Source of the DNA: Phycisphaerales bacterium
GTDB lineage: Bacteria; Planctomycetota; Phycisphaerae; Phycisphaerales; UBA1924
Assembly: GCA_020427635.1 (NCBI GenBank)
Contig: JAGQOH010000036.1
Span: 1-34,045, forward strand
Direction of reading: 5' to 3'
DNA: 34,045 nucleotides
Positions 9,293 to 18,395 of the stretch are shown in pieces. Under the pieces are notes generated by a model. The model had not been told where the DNA came from. It ran no database searches and saw only the letters and a list, made by a program, of their open reading frames with translations. Within the stretch, counting starts at the first letter, position 1. Each line of letters opens with the position of its first letter. Made by a program: the position numbers and the translations under genes.

Positions 9293-11155
9293 GTGACCCA
9301 CGATCCGACGACCATCTTGCACGATCGGCTCATGGCGGCAATGCGCGCGGCATTGGGTGATGCGCTGCCCGCGAGCGCCGAGCCCATGCTTGCGCCGTCG
9401 CGCAGTCCGAAGTTTGGTGACTACCAGGCGAACTGCGCAATGGCGCTGGGCAAGCAACTGGGCAAGCCGCCGCGTGAGGTCGCCCAGTCGATTCTGGATC
9501 GACTCGATGTCGCTGATATCGCAGAGCCCCCGACCATCGCGGGGCCCGGATTCATCAATATCACGCTGCGCACCGACGCCTTGGCAAGCGCGGTCGCCGC
9601 ACTGGATCGGCCCGGCGCGGATGGTGACCTTGGCATCGAAGCAGGCAAGCCGACCAGCACCGTTGTGGTCGATCTCTGCGGCGTCAACCTTGCCAAGCAG
9701 ATGCATGTCGGACACCTCCGCGCGACCGTGATTGGCGATGCGCTCGCACGCTTGCACGAGCGCCTCGGGTACAACGTCATTCGTCAGAACCACTTTGGTG
9801 ATTGGGGCTTGCCGATCGCAATGGTCACGGGGGCGGTGCTCAGCAAGGCCAAGACGGGGCAACTTGAGCTGAGCAGACTCACACTTGATGATCTCGAGCG
9901 CGAGTACCGGGCAGCCCAGAAAGCATGCGATGTCGGCAAGACCGAGATGATGCTCATCCGGAAGTTCTCGCTTGGCCCGAAGATCGAAGCGGAATGGGCG
10001 CCCGCGAGCGAGGATGGCGAGAGCGCCTCGGCCCGTGCACGCGCGACCCTTGTGGCCCTGCAGTCCGGCGAGCAAGAAACATTCCGCGTTTGGCAGCGCA
10101 TCAGTGAAGTCACGCTTGAAGCTTGCTTTGCGAACTGCAAGCGTCTGCAGGCGAATGTCACCGCAGAAGCCACCGCCGGTGAATCGACGTATCGCGATGA
10201 ACTGGGAACCGTGGTGGCGGACCTCGAGCAGCGCGGCGTGGCGATCGAATCAGACGGCGCTCTGATCGTCAAACTCGACGAGTTTGGTATCAACGAGCCG
10301 TGCCTGATTCGTAAGCGCGATGGCGGCTTCCTGTACGCCACGACGGACATCGCGGGCATCCGTCGACGCGTGCAGGACCTCGGTGCATCGCGCGCTGTCT
10401 ATGCAGTCGATGCAAGGCAAAGCCTGCATTTTCGCCAGGTGTTCGCAGCGGCACGCAAAGCTGGGTATGCGCGCACGCCCAGTGGCGCCGACGCGGCGTT
10501 GGTGCACGCGGCCTTTGGCATGGTGCTGGGCGAAGACAATCGCCCCTTCAAGACGCGCTCGGGCGAGAACGTGAAATTAAGCGACTTGCTTGATGAAGCG
10601 GTGTCGCGCGCTGAAGCCGCGGTGGCCGAGAAGAACCCGCAGCTTTCGGCGGCCGAGCGGCGCGACGTCGCAGAGGCGGTCGGGATCGGCGCCATCAAGT
10701 ATGCGGACCTCTCGTCTGATCGCATCAAGGACTATGTCTTCAACTTCGACCGCATGCTTGCTTTCGAAGGCGCGACGGGGCCCTACCTGCAGTATGCCCA
10801 TGTGCGCGTGAGCTCAATCCTGCGCAAGGCGCAGGAAGAGTTTGGCGTCGACACGCAGACCATTTCTGGTGCGCATTTCGCCATCGGTTCGCCTGAAGAG
10901 AAGGCGCTGGCTCTCGAACTCCTGAAGTACGCGCCTGTGGTGCGCGCTTCGGCAGAGGCGTGCGAACCCCATCGACTTTGTGGGTACCTGTATGACTTGG
11001 CGAGCGCCTTTGCCCGATTCTTTGATGCTTGCCCGGTGCTGCGAGCCCCCGACGAAAGCACGCGCGATGCACGGCTTCGCCTGACCGCCCTGACGGGCCG
11101 CGTCCTGGGCGATGGGCTGCATTGCCTGGGCATTGCTGCGCCACATCGGATGTAA
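9293..11155 (+). CDS. argS: Arginyl-tRNA synthetase
   Basis: This 620-residue class I aminoacyl-tRNA synthetase charges tRNA-Arg with arginine. The N-terminal Arg-S additional domain (about 1-110) shows SPKFGDYQANCAMALGKQLG and GPGFINITL. The HIGH-type signature is MHVGHLRATVIGDALARL (HVGH at 138-141), followed by NHFGDWGLPIAM, which is diagnostic of ArgRS. The second-half region is PFKTRSGENVKLSDLLDEA; ArgRS commonly lacks a strict KMSKS. The anticodon-binding domain follows, with the YAHVRVSSILRKA stretch, and the protein ends in the typical HCLGIAAPHRM. Length fits the family (about 560-640). The start is a GTG 28 bases after the previous stop, with no visible ribosome binding site. Confidence 0.96.
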   Translation: MTHDPTTILHDRLMAAMRAALGDALPASAEPMLAPSRSPKFGDYQANCAMALGKQLGKPPREVAQSILDRLDVADIAEPPTIAGPGFINITLRTDALASAVAALDRPGADGDLGIEAGKPTSTVVVDLCGVNLAKQMHVGHLRATVIGDALARLHERLGYNVIRQNHFGDWGLPIAMVTGAVLSKAKTGQLELSRLTLDDLEREYRAAQKACDVGKTEMMLIRKFSLGPKIEAEWAPASEDGESASARARATLVALQSGEQETFRVWQRISEVTLEACFANCKRLQANVTAEATAGESTYRDELGTVVADLEQRGVAIESDGALIVKLDEFGINEPCLIRKRDGGFLYATTDIAGIRRRVQDLGASRAVYAVDARQSLHFRQVFAAARKAGYARTPSGADAALVHAAFGMVLGEDNRPFKTRSGENVKLSDLLDEAVSRAEAAVAEKNPQLSAAERRDVAEAVGIGAIKYADLSSDRIKDYVFNFDRMLAFEGATGPYLQYAHVRVSSILRKAQEEFGVDTQTISGAHFAIGSPEEKALALELLKYAPVVRASAEACEPHRLCGYLYDLASAFARFFDACPVLRAPDESTRDARLRLTALTGRVLGDGLHCLGIAAPHRM

Positions 11156-11182
11156 CTCCTTTGCAAATGCGGGTATTCGAGT

Positions 11183-11194
11183 CAGACCGGTCTG
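11183..11194. promoter_or_regulatory. 12-bp perfect palindrome overlapping the subtilase -35
   Basis: CAGACCGGTCTG is a perfect palindrome. Its last three bases are the first three of the -35 element of the next promoter, a position typical of a repressor operator or an activator site. The binding protein is unknown. Confidence 0.45.
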
Positions 11195-11220
11195 GCATCC
11201 GCATCAATCGCCCGTACACT
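11192..11220 (+). promoter_or_regulatory. Promoter of the subtilase gene
   Basis: CTGGCA (11192-11197) and TACACT (11215-11220) are separated by exactly 17 bp, each matching 4 of 6 consensus positions. The predicted start near 11227 leaves a short leader with a GAGGAG ribosome binding site at 11233-11238 before the ATG at 11245. Confidence 0.55.
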
Positions 11221-11244
11221 GGCGGCACACGCGAGGAGCAAACC

Positions 11245-13284
11245 ATGAAGCAGTGCATTGTCCTTGGCGCGGCGTTGGCTGGGCTGGCCCTCGGGGTACA
11301 GGCCCGGGCCCAGGCGACCTATGACCTGTACTACTTCGATGAGCCGCAGTCGCTCGTGCTTGATCCGAGCCGGGTCGCGGTGTTTCAGGACATCGATGAG
11401 CGTGCGCACGCGGATGCGCTCGACGCTGCGCTTGCCGATGTGCCTGAGTTGTTGGGCAAACAGGCGACATCGCACGACATCGCGGGGTGGTCGCTTGTGC
11501 CTGTCACGCATGCGTCCCGTTCCGCGCTCGCCATTGAGCATGTGGTCGAAAAGGCGGCGCGCGACGATCGTTTGACGTTCGTTTCGCCTGTGTTCTTTGA
11601 TCAACTGGGCGGTCCGTTCATCGTCACGCGCGACATGCTTGTAGGGTTCGATGACCGCGTAAGTCTTGCCGAACAGCACGACTTACTTCTTCAACTCGAT
11701 CTGGGCGACATCGTCACAGAGCGATACGCCAACATGCCCGGCGTGTACAAGATTCGTGCGCACACGCACAATGGATTCGACGTGCTCGAGGCCGCAGCGG
11801 TGCTTGCGCGCCGCGACGACGTGCGCTTCGCCGAGCCGGACATGCTCTTTACCGGGCACGGCTCTGGCGGCTATGTGCCGAATGACACCGGCTTTGCGAA
11901 TTGCTGGCACCATCTCAACACGGGGCAAAGCGGTGGCACGCCTGGGATTGACATGGGCACGACCGATGCTTGGACCGTTCAGCAGGGCGATGCGTCGGTG
12001 TTGACCCTCATTATTGACACGGGCGTCGAGCAAGCGCACCCGGACATCAATCAGCTGGCAGGCATGGATTTCACGGGCACGCCCGGCGTCAATGGTGGGC
12101 CCGGCAACGTGTGCGACAATCACGGCACTGCGGTTGCCGGCTGTGTCTCGGGCATCATTGACAATACGCTTGGCACCGTTGGCGTGGCGCCGCTCACACG
12201 AACCGTTTCCGCACGCTGTTTCGTGAGCGCGATTCCATGCACGGGTGGCTGGAGCGCAAGCTATTCCTGGACTGCCGATGCACTTGCGTGGGGCGAGGCC
12301 AACGGCGTGCGCGTCACGAACAACAGCAATTACTACGGCGGTTCTTCGTCGACGGTAACCGCGAAGTATCAGCAGACACGCGCCGATGGCGCCATGGTGC
12401 ACTTCGCATCGGCCGGCAACGACAACGCGCTCGGCTCCACCTATCCCGCAAGCCTGACGAGCGTGAACTCTGTTGCAGCCATTGATCGCAATGGCTCAAA
12501 GGCCTCGTTCAGCAACTATGGACCGGATATTGCCTTCTCGGCGCCGGGGGTCTCGATCTATTCAACGGATCGCACGGGCGCCGATGGATATGTCGGTGGT
12601 GACTACGCCAGCGTGAGCGGGACCAGCTTCGCGAGCCCAAACACTGCTGGCGTCGCGGCGCTCGTGCTTTCTGAGCATCCCGAATACACCGCCGCAGAGA
12701 TTGAGACGGCGCTGCGCGACGGCGCCATCGACATGGGCGCCCCGGGGCATGACGACATCTATGGCTGGGGATTTGTGAACGCGGCGGGCGCGCTCAACGT
12801 GGTTGTCGTACCAGACCCGCCCGCGCCTTTTGCCCTCATGTCGCCCAGCGATGGGGCCCCAGCGGTCAGTGCGCAAACCAACATCACCTTCCTGTGGGAG
12901 GCATCTGACCCAGGGGTCGACTACGAGCTGCTCGTCGCGACAACGCCCGCGCTCACCAACCCGGTCCACTCAGTCCTTACCCCAAATGCTTTCTCGATCT
13001 TGGGTGGGGGCACGCTGACCAAGGGCACGACCTACTACTGGGGGGTCACGGCAGGGAACATCGATGGGCTCACCACACCCTCGACACCGGCCGTGGCTTC
13101 GTTTACCACAGCAGGGTGCCAGGCCGACGCCAACGACGACGGCCAGGTGAACCTGCTGGACCTCAACAATCTGGTCTTTGACTTCGGAGCTGCGGGAGGG
13201 CCGAACGATATTAATCGGGACGGCATTGTCGACCTGGACGACCTTCAAGTTGTGCTGTTTGAGTTCGGAGCGCCCTGCTCGTAG
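11245..13284 (+). CDS. Secreted subtilisin-like serine protease with dockerin-like C-terminus
   Basis: This 679-residue secreted protease has a Sec signal peptide (MKQCIVLGAALAGLALGVQARAQA) and an N-terminal prodomain-like part (about 25-215). The S8 catalytic domain has Asp258 (LIIDTGVEQAHPD), His293 (NHGTAVAG), oxyanion-hole Asn392 (SAGND) and Ser461 (GTSFASP). All four catalytic residues are present, so it should be active. After PDPPAPF comes an Ig/FN3-like domain (about 530-620, TTYYWGVTA), then two dockerin-like calcium-loop segments (DANDDGQVNLLDLNNLVFDFG and INRDGIVDLDDLQVVLFEFG; Asp/Asn at loop positions). The start is fixed by GAGGAG 6 bases before the ATG. The tail is more diverged than in the next three genes, whose C-terminal modules resemble each other closely. 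Likely role: degrading extracellular protein or processing cell-surface partners. Confidence 0.92.
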   Translation: MKQCIVLGAALAGLALGVQARAQATYDLYYFDEPQSLVLDPSRVAVFQDIDERAHADALDAALADVPELLGKQATSHDIAGWSLVPVTHASRSALAIEHVVEKAARDDRLTFVSPVFFDQLGGPFIVTRDMLVGFDDRVSLAEQHDLLLQLDLGDIVTERYANMPGVYKIRAHTHNGFDVLEAAAVLARRDDVRFAEPDMLFTGHGSGGYVPNDTGFANCWHHLNTGQSGGTPGIDMGTTDAWTVQQGDASVLTLIIDTGVEQAHPDINQLAGMDFTGTPGVNGGPGNVCDNHGTAVAGCVSGIIDNTLGTVGVAPLTRTVSARCFVSAIPCTGGWSASYSWTADALAWGEANGVRVTNNSNYYGGSSSTVTAKYQQTRADGAMVHFASAGNDNALGSTYPASLTSVNSVAAIDRNGSKASFSNYGPDIAFSAPGVSIYSTDRTGADGYVGGDYASVSGTSFASPNTAGVAALVLSEHPEYTAAEIETALRDGAIDMGAPGHDDIYGWGFVNAAGALNVVVVPDPPAPFALMSPSDGAPAVSAQTNITFLWEASDPGVDYELLVATTPALTNPVHSVLTPNAFSILGGGTLTKGTTYYWGVTAGNIDGLTTPSTPAVASFTTAGCQADANDDGQVNLLDLNNLVFDFGAAGGPNDINRDGIVDLDDLQVVLFEFGAPCS

Positions 13285-13328
13285 CCGGGGCTAAGAATGC
13301 GTAGCGGTTTGGGACCTCGCACTGCGCC

Positions 13329-13363
13329 CCAAAAAGGGTATAGCGAAAACGCCCCCTTTTTGG
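13329..13363 (+). terminator. Hairpin terminator after the subtilase gene
   Basis: CCAAAAAGGG (13329-13338) pairs perfectly with CCCTTTTTGG (13354-13363). Inside the loop, GCG-AAAA-CGC can form a further small stem. The T-run is inside the 3' arm rather than after it, and an A-run is in the 5' arm, so it could work in either direction. It lies 45 bp after the subtilase stop codon. Confidence 0.5.
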
Positions 13364-13514
13364 TGTATGTCTGAAAAGAACTCGACTAGACTGCTGATTC
13401 CCGACTTGCCCCGAGCGACTCGCCGTCCGATGAGGCTAGTGCGGGAGAGGTTTATCGGCGTCCACCGAGAGCGGTCGCGCGCCCACTTTGTCACGCATTG
13501 AAGGACCCAGAGCC

Positions 13515-16115
13515 ATGAAGAGATTCGCGTTTCTTGCAGCAGTGAGCGGCTTGGCCGCCACGACGTGCCTCGCCGCAGATGAAGCGGCCGTCGCACCGGC
13601 CATGACCGCACAATTGGTCCCGGCCAGTGAGATCGAGGTGCTCGGTATCGAGTCATGGGACCAGGTGCTGGAGCGCCAAGCCCAACTCGGAGACATCGCC
13701 AGCAATCCCAAAGCACGGAACGGCGCCCACGGCACATGGGTCGTGCCATCCGAGCGCGCGACATTCGAACGCGCAACCTCGGGCGAGCAGTATGTCACCA
13801 ACAAGTGGGGCGACACCCTCATGGGCATCTCCTTTAATGGGGTTGTCGATGTCGATGGCGCGTCCTTTGGTGGGCAGGGCGGCGGCCCCGGCGTGTGGGC
13901 CGCGGGCGTGCGCTTCATCGGCTACCGCGATGGCCGCGTCGTTGGTGAAACGGACTTCTCCGAAGCCTTGCATGAGCGCTCGATCTGGGTCGATGCGAAC
14001 TTGAAGGGCGTCGACCGCATCGTCATCGAGTCGCTTCCAGTGCACGAGGGCGCGGGCTTCTTCACGATGGACGACCTCACGTTCGTGCGTGACGGCCAGA
14101 CCACGGTCGTGACGTTCGACGACGTCGCGCCGGAAACCAAGATCACTGGCAAGGACTATGCCGGGCTTACCTGGGAAGAGGGCGCTGGCCCCTTCAACGC
14201 GGAGGCCGACCAAGCGTTGCCCCCGCCGCGTGACCTGAGCGACAGCATCTTCGATCCAACTGCGTCGACCGAGGATCCGCAAGCGGGCATCAATGCGCGC
14301 GGCGCCGTGCCGGCGCCGTTGCAACTCCTGGACTTCCAGGGTGTGAAGCGCGGCGATCAAGGGCAGTCTTCGTACCCGCCTGACACTTGCGGCGCGATTG
14401 GCCCGAACCACTTCCTCGAAGTCGTCAATACCGTTTGGGCGGTGTATGACCGCAACTCGGGCGGCCTGGTGACACGCTCGAGTCTCAGCTCGTTCCAGCC
14501 CGGCACCTCGGGTGACCCGCGCGTGCTGTACGACGCGATTCATGATCGCTGGATCGTGGTGTCGACGAACTTCGGCAGCAACATCTATGTCGCATATTCG
14601 CTGACCAACAACCCAACCGGTTCGTGGTTCAAGTTCAGCTTTAATGCTGCGACCGGTTCCAACTCGGGCTGCGGCGTCGACTATCCCACCTTGGGCTATG
14701 ACGACCGGGGGATTTACATCGCGGCGTTCATGTACAACACGTGCGGCTATTCGATCTTCGCGATCGACAAGTCCACGCTGCTTGCCGGCTCGCCCTCCGT
14801 GGGCAACATCTGGGAGTTCCACCAGATTGCCGGTTCGCAGACGACGCAGCCCTGCGAGCATCTGGGCGCGCAGCCGGGCGTTGCGTATTTCGCGGCCCGT
14901 GCAAGCTCGAACCAGATTCGCAAGTTCACGTTGACCGGCGCCCTCAACACGGGCTCGGCGCCGGTGTTGACGAACAATCTGATCACGATCGCTTCGCACA
15001 CGTCGCCGCCCACAGCGCCGGCGCTCGGGGCGTCGACCAATCTGGACACGGTGGGCAGCCGCCTCATGAACGCGGTGTACCGCAATGGAAGCATCTGGAC
15101 GGCTCATGCAATCAACGTGGGCGGTCGTTCCGCGGTGCGGTGGTACCAGCTTGACGCCAACAGCAACTCGGTGTCGCAGTTCGGCACAATCAGCGATCCC
15201 ACGTACTACTACTTCGATCCGGGCATCACGGTGAACTCCGTTGAGGCCATGGTGGTTGGCTTCTCTGGCTCACACGCCGGCGTGTTTGCTGGCGCGTTCT
15301 ATGCCGGGCGACGGGGCTTTGATTCCTCGGGTGCAACCTGTGCACCGGTGGAATACAAGGTTGGCGAGGCAGCGCAGAACCTGATCGACAGCTTTGGCCG
15401 TAACCGCTGGGGCGACTACTCGCTGGTCACTGTCGACCCGAACGACGACATGGGTCTCTGGTGCATTCAGGAGTACAGCGAGTCGCCCGCGAACATCTGG
15501 GGCACGTGGATCGTGCAGTTGTCGTATGACAATGACTGCAACGGCAACATGGTCGACGACCTCGTTGATATCGCGATGGGCACCTCGCAGGACTCGAACG
15601 GCAACAACGTGCCGGACGAATGCGAGCCCTTCCCGGATCCGTTCAATCTGACCAATCCGGCGGATGGCGCCATGAACGTCGATGCCGCTGCCAACATCAA
15701 CTTCCTGTGGACCGCGTCCAACCCGGGCGTGACCTACAACATCACGATCTCGGCGAACTCGGATCTGTCCTCACCGATCGTTAACCAGGTGGCGCCCAGC
15801 GGCTTCCTGACGCTTGGCGGCGGTACGCTCAGTGGCAACACCCAGTACTACTGGGGCGTCACGGCGACCGATTCGCAAAGCCGCACCACCCAGTCGACGC
15901 CGTATCCCGCGACGTTCACGACTGCGAGTGTGACAATCGACTGTGATGGCGATGCCGATGGCGATGGCTCGGTTACGTTGCAGGATCTGAACATCGTGTT
16001 GTTCAACTTCGGCAACGCCGTGGCCCCCGGCACGAACGGCGATGTTGATGGCGATGGCAACGTCACCCTCAACGATCTGAACATCGTGCTGTTCAACTTT
16101 GGCAACGTCTGCTGA
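13515..16115 (+). CDS. Large secreted propeller-like protein with dockerin-like C-terminus
   Basis: This 866-residue protein has a signal peptide (MKRFAFLAAVSGLAATTCLA). Residues about 60-230 look like a beta-sandwich that ends in TFDDVAPETKITGKDYAG. Residues about 270-670 resemble a beta-propeller or sialidase-like repeat region rich in Gly/Asn/Ser and aromatic residues (GPNHFLEVVNTVWAVYDRN, DRWIVVSTNFGSNIYVAYS, RNRWGDYSLVTVDP). Its enzymatic role, if any, is not visible. Then come a DxDxN-type linker (DCNGNMVDDLVD ... DSNGNNVPDECE, about 674-705) typical of planctomycete surface proteins, an Ig/FN3-like domain (about 706-800) and two dockerin-like repeats (DADGDGSVTLQDLNIVLFNF, DVDGDGNVTLNDLNIVLFNF). 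AAGGA lies about 10 bases before the ATG. The C-terminal about 160 residues are close to those of the two downstream proteases. Confidence 0.88.
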   Translation: MKRFAFLAAVSGLAATTCLAADEAAVAPAMTAQLVPASEIEVLGIESWDQVLERQAQLGDIASNPKARNGAHGTWVVPSERATFERATSGEQYVTNKWGDTLMGISFNGVVDVDGASFGGQGGGPGVWAAGVRFIGYRDGRVVGETDFSEALHERSIWVDANLKGVDRIVIESLPVHEGAGFFTMDDLTFVRDGQTTVVTFDDVAPETKITGKDYAGLTWEEGAGPFNAEADQALPPPRDLSDSIFDPTASTEDPQAGINARGAVPAPLQLLDFQGVKRGDQGQSSYPPDTCGAIGPNHFLEVVNTVWAVYDRNSGGLVTRSSLSSFQPGTSGDPRVLYDAIHDRWIVVSTNFGSNIYVAYSLTNNPTGSWFKFSFNAATGSNSGCGVDYPTLGYDDRGIYIAAFMYNTCGYSIFAIDKSTLLAGSPSVGNIWEFHQIAGSQTTQPCEHLGAQPGVAYFAARASSNQIRKFTLTGALNTGSAPVLTNNLITIASHTSPPTAPALGASTNLDTVGSRLMNAVYRNGSIWTAHAINVGGRSAVRWYQLDANSNSVSQFGTISDPTYYYFDPGITVNSVEAMVVGFSGSHAGVFAGAFYAGRRGFDSSGATCAPVEYKVGEAAQNLIDSFGRNRWGDYSLVTVDPNDDMGLWCIQEYSESPANIWGTWIVQLSYDNDCNGNMVDDLVDIAMGTSQDSNGNNVPDECEPFPDPFNLTNPADGAMNVDAAANINFLWTASNPGVTYNITISANSDLSSPIVNQVAPSGFLTLGGGTLSGNTQYYWGVTATDSQSRTTQSTPYPATFTTASVTIDCDGDADGDGSVTLQDLNIVLFNFGNAVAPGTNGDVDGDGNVTLNDLNIVLFNFGNVC
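15987..16106 (+). repeat. Paired dockerin-loop DNA repeats in the propeller-like gene
   Basis: Two near-identical about 30-bp units (15987-16016 and 16077-16106), each encoding LNIVLFNFGN, lie 90 bp apart in phase. Nearly the same units end the two following genes. They are internal coding repeats, and candidates for recombination between genes. Confidence 0.85.
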
Positions 16116-16146
16116 GTTGACGCCGGGGTGACATATTCGGACGCGA

Positions 16147-16182
16147 GGGGCGCTGGGTGATCCGGCGCCCCTTTTCACTTTT
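16147..16182 (+). terminator. Intrinsic terminator after the propeller-like gene
   Basis: GGGGCGCTGG (16147-16156) pairs with CCGGCGCCCC (16162-16171) with one G-U pair and a GTGAT loop, followed directly by TTTTCACTTTT. This is a textbook rho-independent terminator 31 bp after the stop codon. Confidence 0.85.
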
Positions 16183-16334
16183 GGCCTCCGAAGCCCGAGA
16201 ACCCGGACGCGCCCATTTCACCCACAACGCACGCCCGGGGGCGCCAGCTCGCTTTTCAGACCCCTTCAAGTGGTTTCGCGCGCAGGGCGCGGCACAATGG
16301 GCAGGATGCCCAAATCTGGTCCCAGGATTTGGGG

Positions 16335-16363
16335 TTCGCAAACGGGGGGCGTGCGAAGATACT
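16335..16363 (+). promoter_or_regulatory. Promoter of the first lysyl-endopeptidase-like gene
   Basis: TTCGCA (16335-16340) and GATACT (16358-16363) have exactly 17-bp spacing, each matching 4 of 6 consensus positions. The predicted start is near 16370, with an AAGAGGAG ribosome binding site at 16391-16398. It lies between the preceding terminator and the ATG at 16408. Confidence 0.55.
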
Positions 16364-16407
16364 GGGGGCGACTGCGATCCAGACTTGACGAAGAGGAGAT
16401 TCGACCT

Positions 16408-18276
16408 ATGTCCAGACGCTGGCTTGGACTTGCGCTTCCCATTGTGCTTGCGACGCCGTGCGCGCTCGCGGCACAAAACGGATTGGATGAACAGATCCTC
16501 GTTTCACCGTCGAACCCGGTGGACGTGGTTCACTTTGACGCCCTGGATGTGCCTGCGCTGCTGGCCGAGGATGAGCAGCGCGCTGTCCAGAATCAGCCGT
16601 TGCGCATCGCGATGCCGACACAGACCAATCTACCGGCATCGAACTTCGGCACGATGTCGCGCCTTGCCGATGGCCGCGTGATGTGGCGATTGCGCATCGA
16701 AGCACAGGATGCAGTGAACCTGAACATCGGAACGCACTATGAAGTACCTGATAGCGCACAGATCTATATCCTCGACAAGTTTGGCGACATGCACTTCCGC
16801 TCGCTGACTTGCGCCGACAACCAGGACACGAAGGAGTTCTGGACGCCCGTGATCCCGGGCGACGAGATGAACATTTATGCGGAAATGAACGAGGCAGACT
16901 GGCCCGCGTTCCGTGCAGGCTTCTCCGTGAGCTCCGTCAACATCGGCTACAAGGACATGCCAGGCGTCGTGTTCCAGGGCGCCGAACCGCCCGTCGATGC
17001 GCGTTCGGGGTCCTGCAATGTTGACGTTGTCTGCCCAGAAGCTGATCCCTGGGACAACCAGGTCCCCGCGATTGGGCGCACCCTCTTGGGTGGTTCGATC
17101 CTCTGCTCGGGCTCACTGATCAACAACACCGCTGAGGACGGGACGCCATACTTCATCACCGCAACACACTGCGGAATCACCACAGGCAATGCGTCTTCGC
17201 TGGTGATCTACTGGAACTATCAGAACTCGACCTGTCGGACCCCCGGCAGCGGCGCATCGGGCGCGCCGGGTAACGGCTCATTCTCGCAGTTCTCCTCGGG
17301 CTCCACACTGCGCTGCCGCTACACGCCGCCTGGCGATGTGACCCTCGTGCAAATCAATTCGGCCCTGCCTCCTGCATACAACCTGGAGCTCCTGGGTTGG
17401 GATCGCAGCAGCACGCCGCCGACCTCGGGCGTCGGCATTCACCATCCGAGCGGACAAGAGAAGCGCTTCTCTCGTGAGGACAACGCAACGATTTTTCAGT
17501 CCGTCAACATTGGTGGCATTGGCGTGGTCGCGGGCATCCGCGTCTCGTGGAATTTGGGTGTGACCGAGGGCGGCTCTTCCGGCTCGCCCTTCCTGAATCA
17601 GAACAGCCGTATCGTTGGCGTACTGTCGGGCGGCTCATCGTTCTGCTCGACGCCAACCTCGCCTGACTACTATGCTCGCTTCGACACCGCCTGGGAAGGT
17701 GGCGGCACCTCGGCAACACGCTTGAAGGACTGGCTTGATCCGGGCAACACCGGTGCAACCACACTCGGGCAGTACAACGCGGCGCCTCCCGATCCGCCGG
17801 CCCCATTCAATCTCACCTCGCCCGCCAACGGCGCCACGGAAGTCGATTCGACCACGAACATCAACTTGCTGTGGTCGTCGTCGGATCCAGGTGTCACGTA
17901 TGACGTTGTGCTGTCGGCAAACTCTGACCTGTCGTCGCCCATCATCGACGCCCCGGCGCCCAGTGGCTTCTTCACGGTCCCGGGCGGCACGCTCTCTGGA
18001 AACACCACCTACTACTGGGGTGTGACCGCGACGGCGTTGGGCTTGTCCACGAACTCAACGCCGTATCCAGGCTCGTTCACGACCGCTTCGGTCGCCAGCA
18101 ACTGCCCTGGCGATGCGGACGGCGACAACGCTGTGACACTGAACGACCTGAACATCGTGCTGTTCAACTTTGGCACATCTGTGCCGGTCGGGACACAGGG
18201 CGATGTGGATGAAGATGGGAACGTCACGCTCAATGATCTGAACATTGTGCTTTTCAACTTCGGTACGAGTTGCTAA
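16408..18276 (+). CDS. Secreted lysyl-endopeptidase-like serine protease with dockerin-like C-terminus (paralog 1)
   Basis: This 622-residue protein has a signal peptide (MSRRWLGLALPIVLATPCALAA) and an N-terminal beta-rich propeptide-like domain (to about 200). A trypsin-fold (S1) domain of the Achromobacter lysyl endopeptidase type follows, starting at SCNVDVVCPEADPW. The triad is His254 (ITATHCG), Asp310 (GDVTLVQI) and Ser391 (GGSSGSPF). Paired cysteines such as ILCSGSL and STCRTPG fit disulfides in an exported enzyme. After PDPPAPFNLTSPANGA come an Ig/FN3-like domain (about 465-560) and two dockerin-like loops (DADGDNAVTLNDLNIVLFNF, DVDEDGNVTLNDLNIVLFNF). It probably cleaves proteins outside the cell, perhaps after Lys by family analogy. 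It is closely related to the next gene over its whole length. Confidence 0.92.
   Translation: MSRRWLGLALPIVLATPCALAAQNGLDEQILVSPSNPVDVVHFDALDVPALLAEDEQRAVQNQPLRIAMPTQTNLPASNFGTMSRLADGRVMWRLRIEAQDAVNLNIGTHYEVPDSAQIYILDKFGDMHFRSLTCADNQDTKEFWTPVIPGDEMNIYAEMNEADWPAFRAGFSVSSVNIGYKDMPGVVFQGAEPPVDARSGSCNVDVVCPEADPWDNQVPAIGRTLLGGSILCSGSLINNTAEDGTPYFITATHCGITTGNASSLVIYWNYQNSTCRTPGSGASGAPGNGSFSQFSSGSTLRCRYTPPGDVTLVQINSALPPAYNLELLGWDRSSTPPTSGVGIHHPSGQEKRFSREDNATIFQSVNIGGIGVVAGIRVSWNLGVTEGGSSGSPFLNQNSRIVGVLSGGSSFCSTPTSPDYYARFDTAWEGGGTSATRLKDWLDPGNTGATTLGQYNAAPPDPPAPFNLTSPANGATEVDSTTNINLLWSSSDPGVTYDVVLSANSDLSSPIIDAPAPSGFFTVPGGTLSGNTTYYWGVTATALGLSTNSTPYPGSFTTASVASNCPGDADGDNAVTLNDLNIVLFNFGTSVPVGTQGDVDEDGNVTLNDLNIVLFNFGTSC
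18148..18267 (+). repeat. Paired dockerin-loop DNA repeats in protease paralog 1
   Basis: Two near-identical about 29-bp units starting at 18148 and 18238 encode LNIVLFNFGT. They have the same 90-bp phase as the repeats in the neighbouring genes. Confidence 0.85.
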
Positions 18277-18292
18277 GCGCACATTGATCCTC

Positions 18293-18332
18293 GCTTCGCG
18301 GCACTGAGAGGTGTGGCGAAGCTTTTGAATTT
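18293..18332 (+). terminator. Probable terminator after protease paralog 1
   Basis: GCTTCGC (18293-18299) pairs with GCGAAGC (18316-18322). An inner CAC/GTG pairing is possible, and TTTTGAATTT follows directly. It starts 16 bp after the stop codon. Confidence 0.65.
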
Positions 18333-18395
18333 GACCCGGGACTGCTGCTTTGCGCTCGGCCGGGCGCGAGTGGCCCAGATACACGGAGGATGAAT

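Noticed and set aside
13653..15107. A 484-residue minus-strand open frame
   Set aside because: It is antisense to the propeller-like gene and has the His/Arg-rich composition typical of reverse reading of a GC-rich gene.
18277..18395. A promoter for protease paralog 2 (TTGACC near 18331)
   Set aside because: No acceptable -10 lies 16-18 bp downstream, so I do not list it as a promoter.
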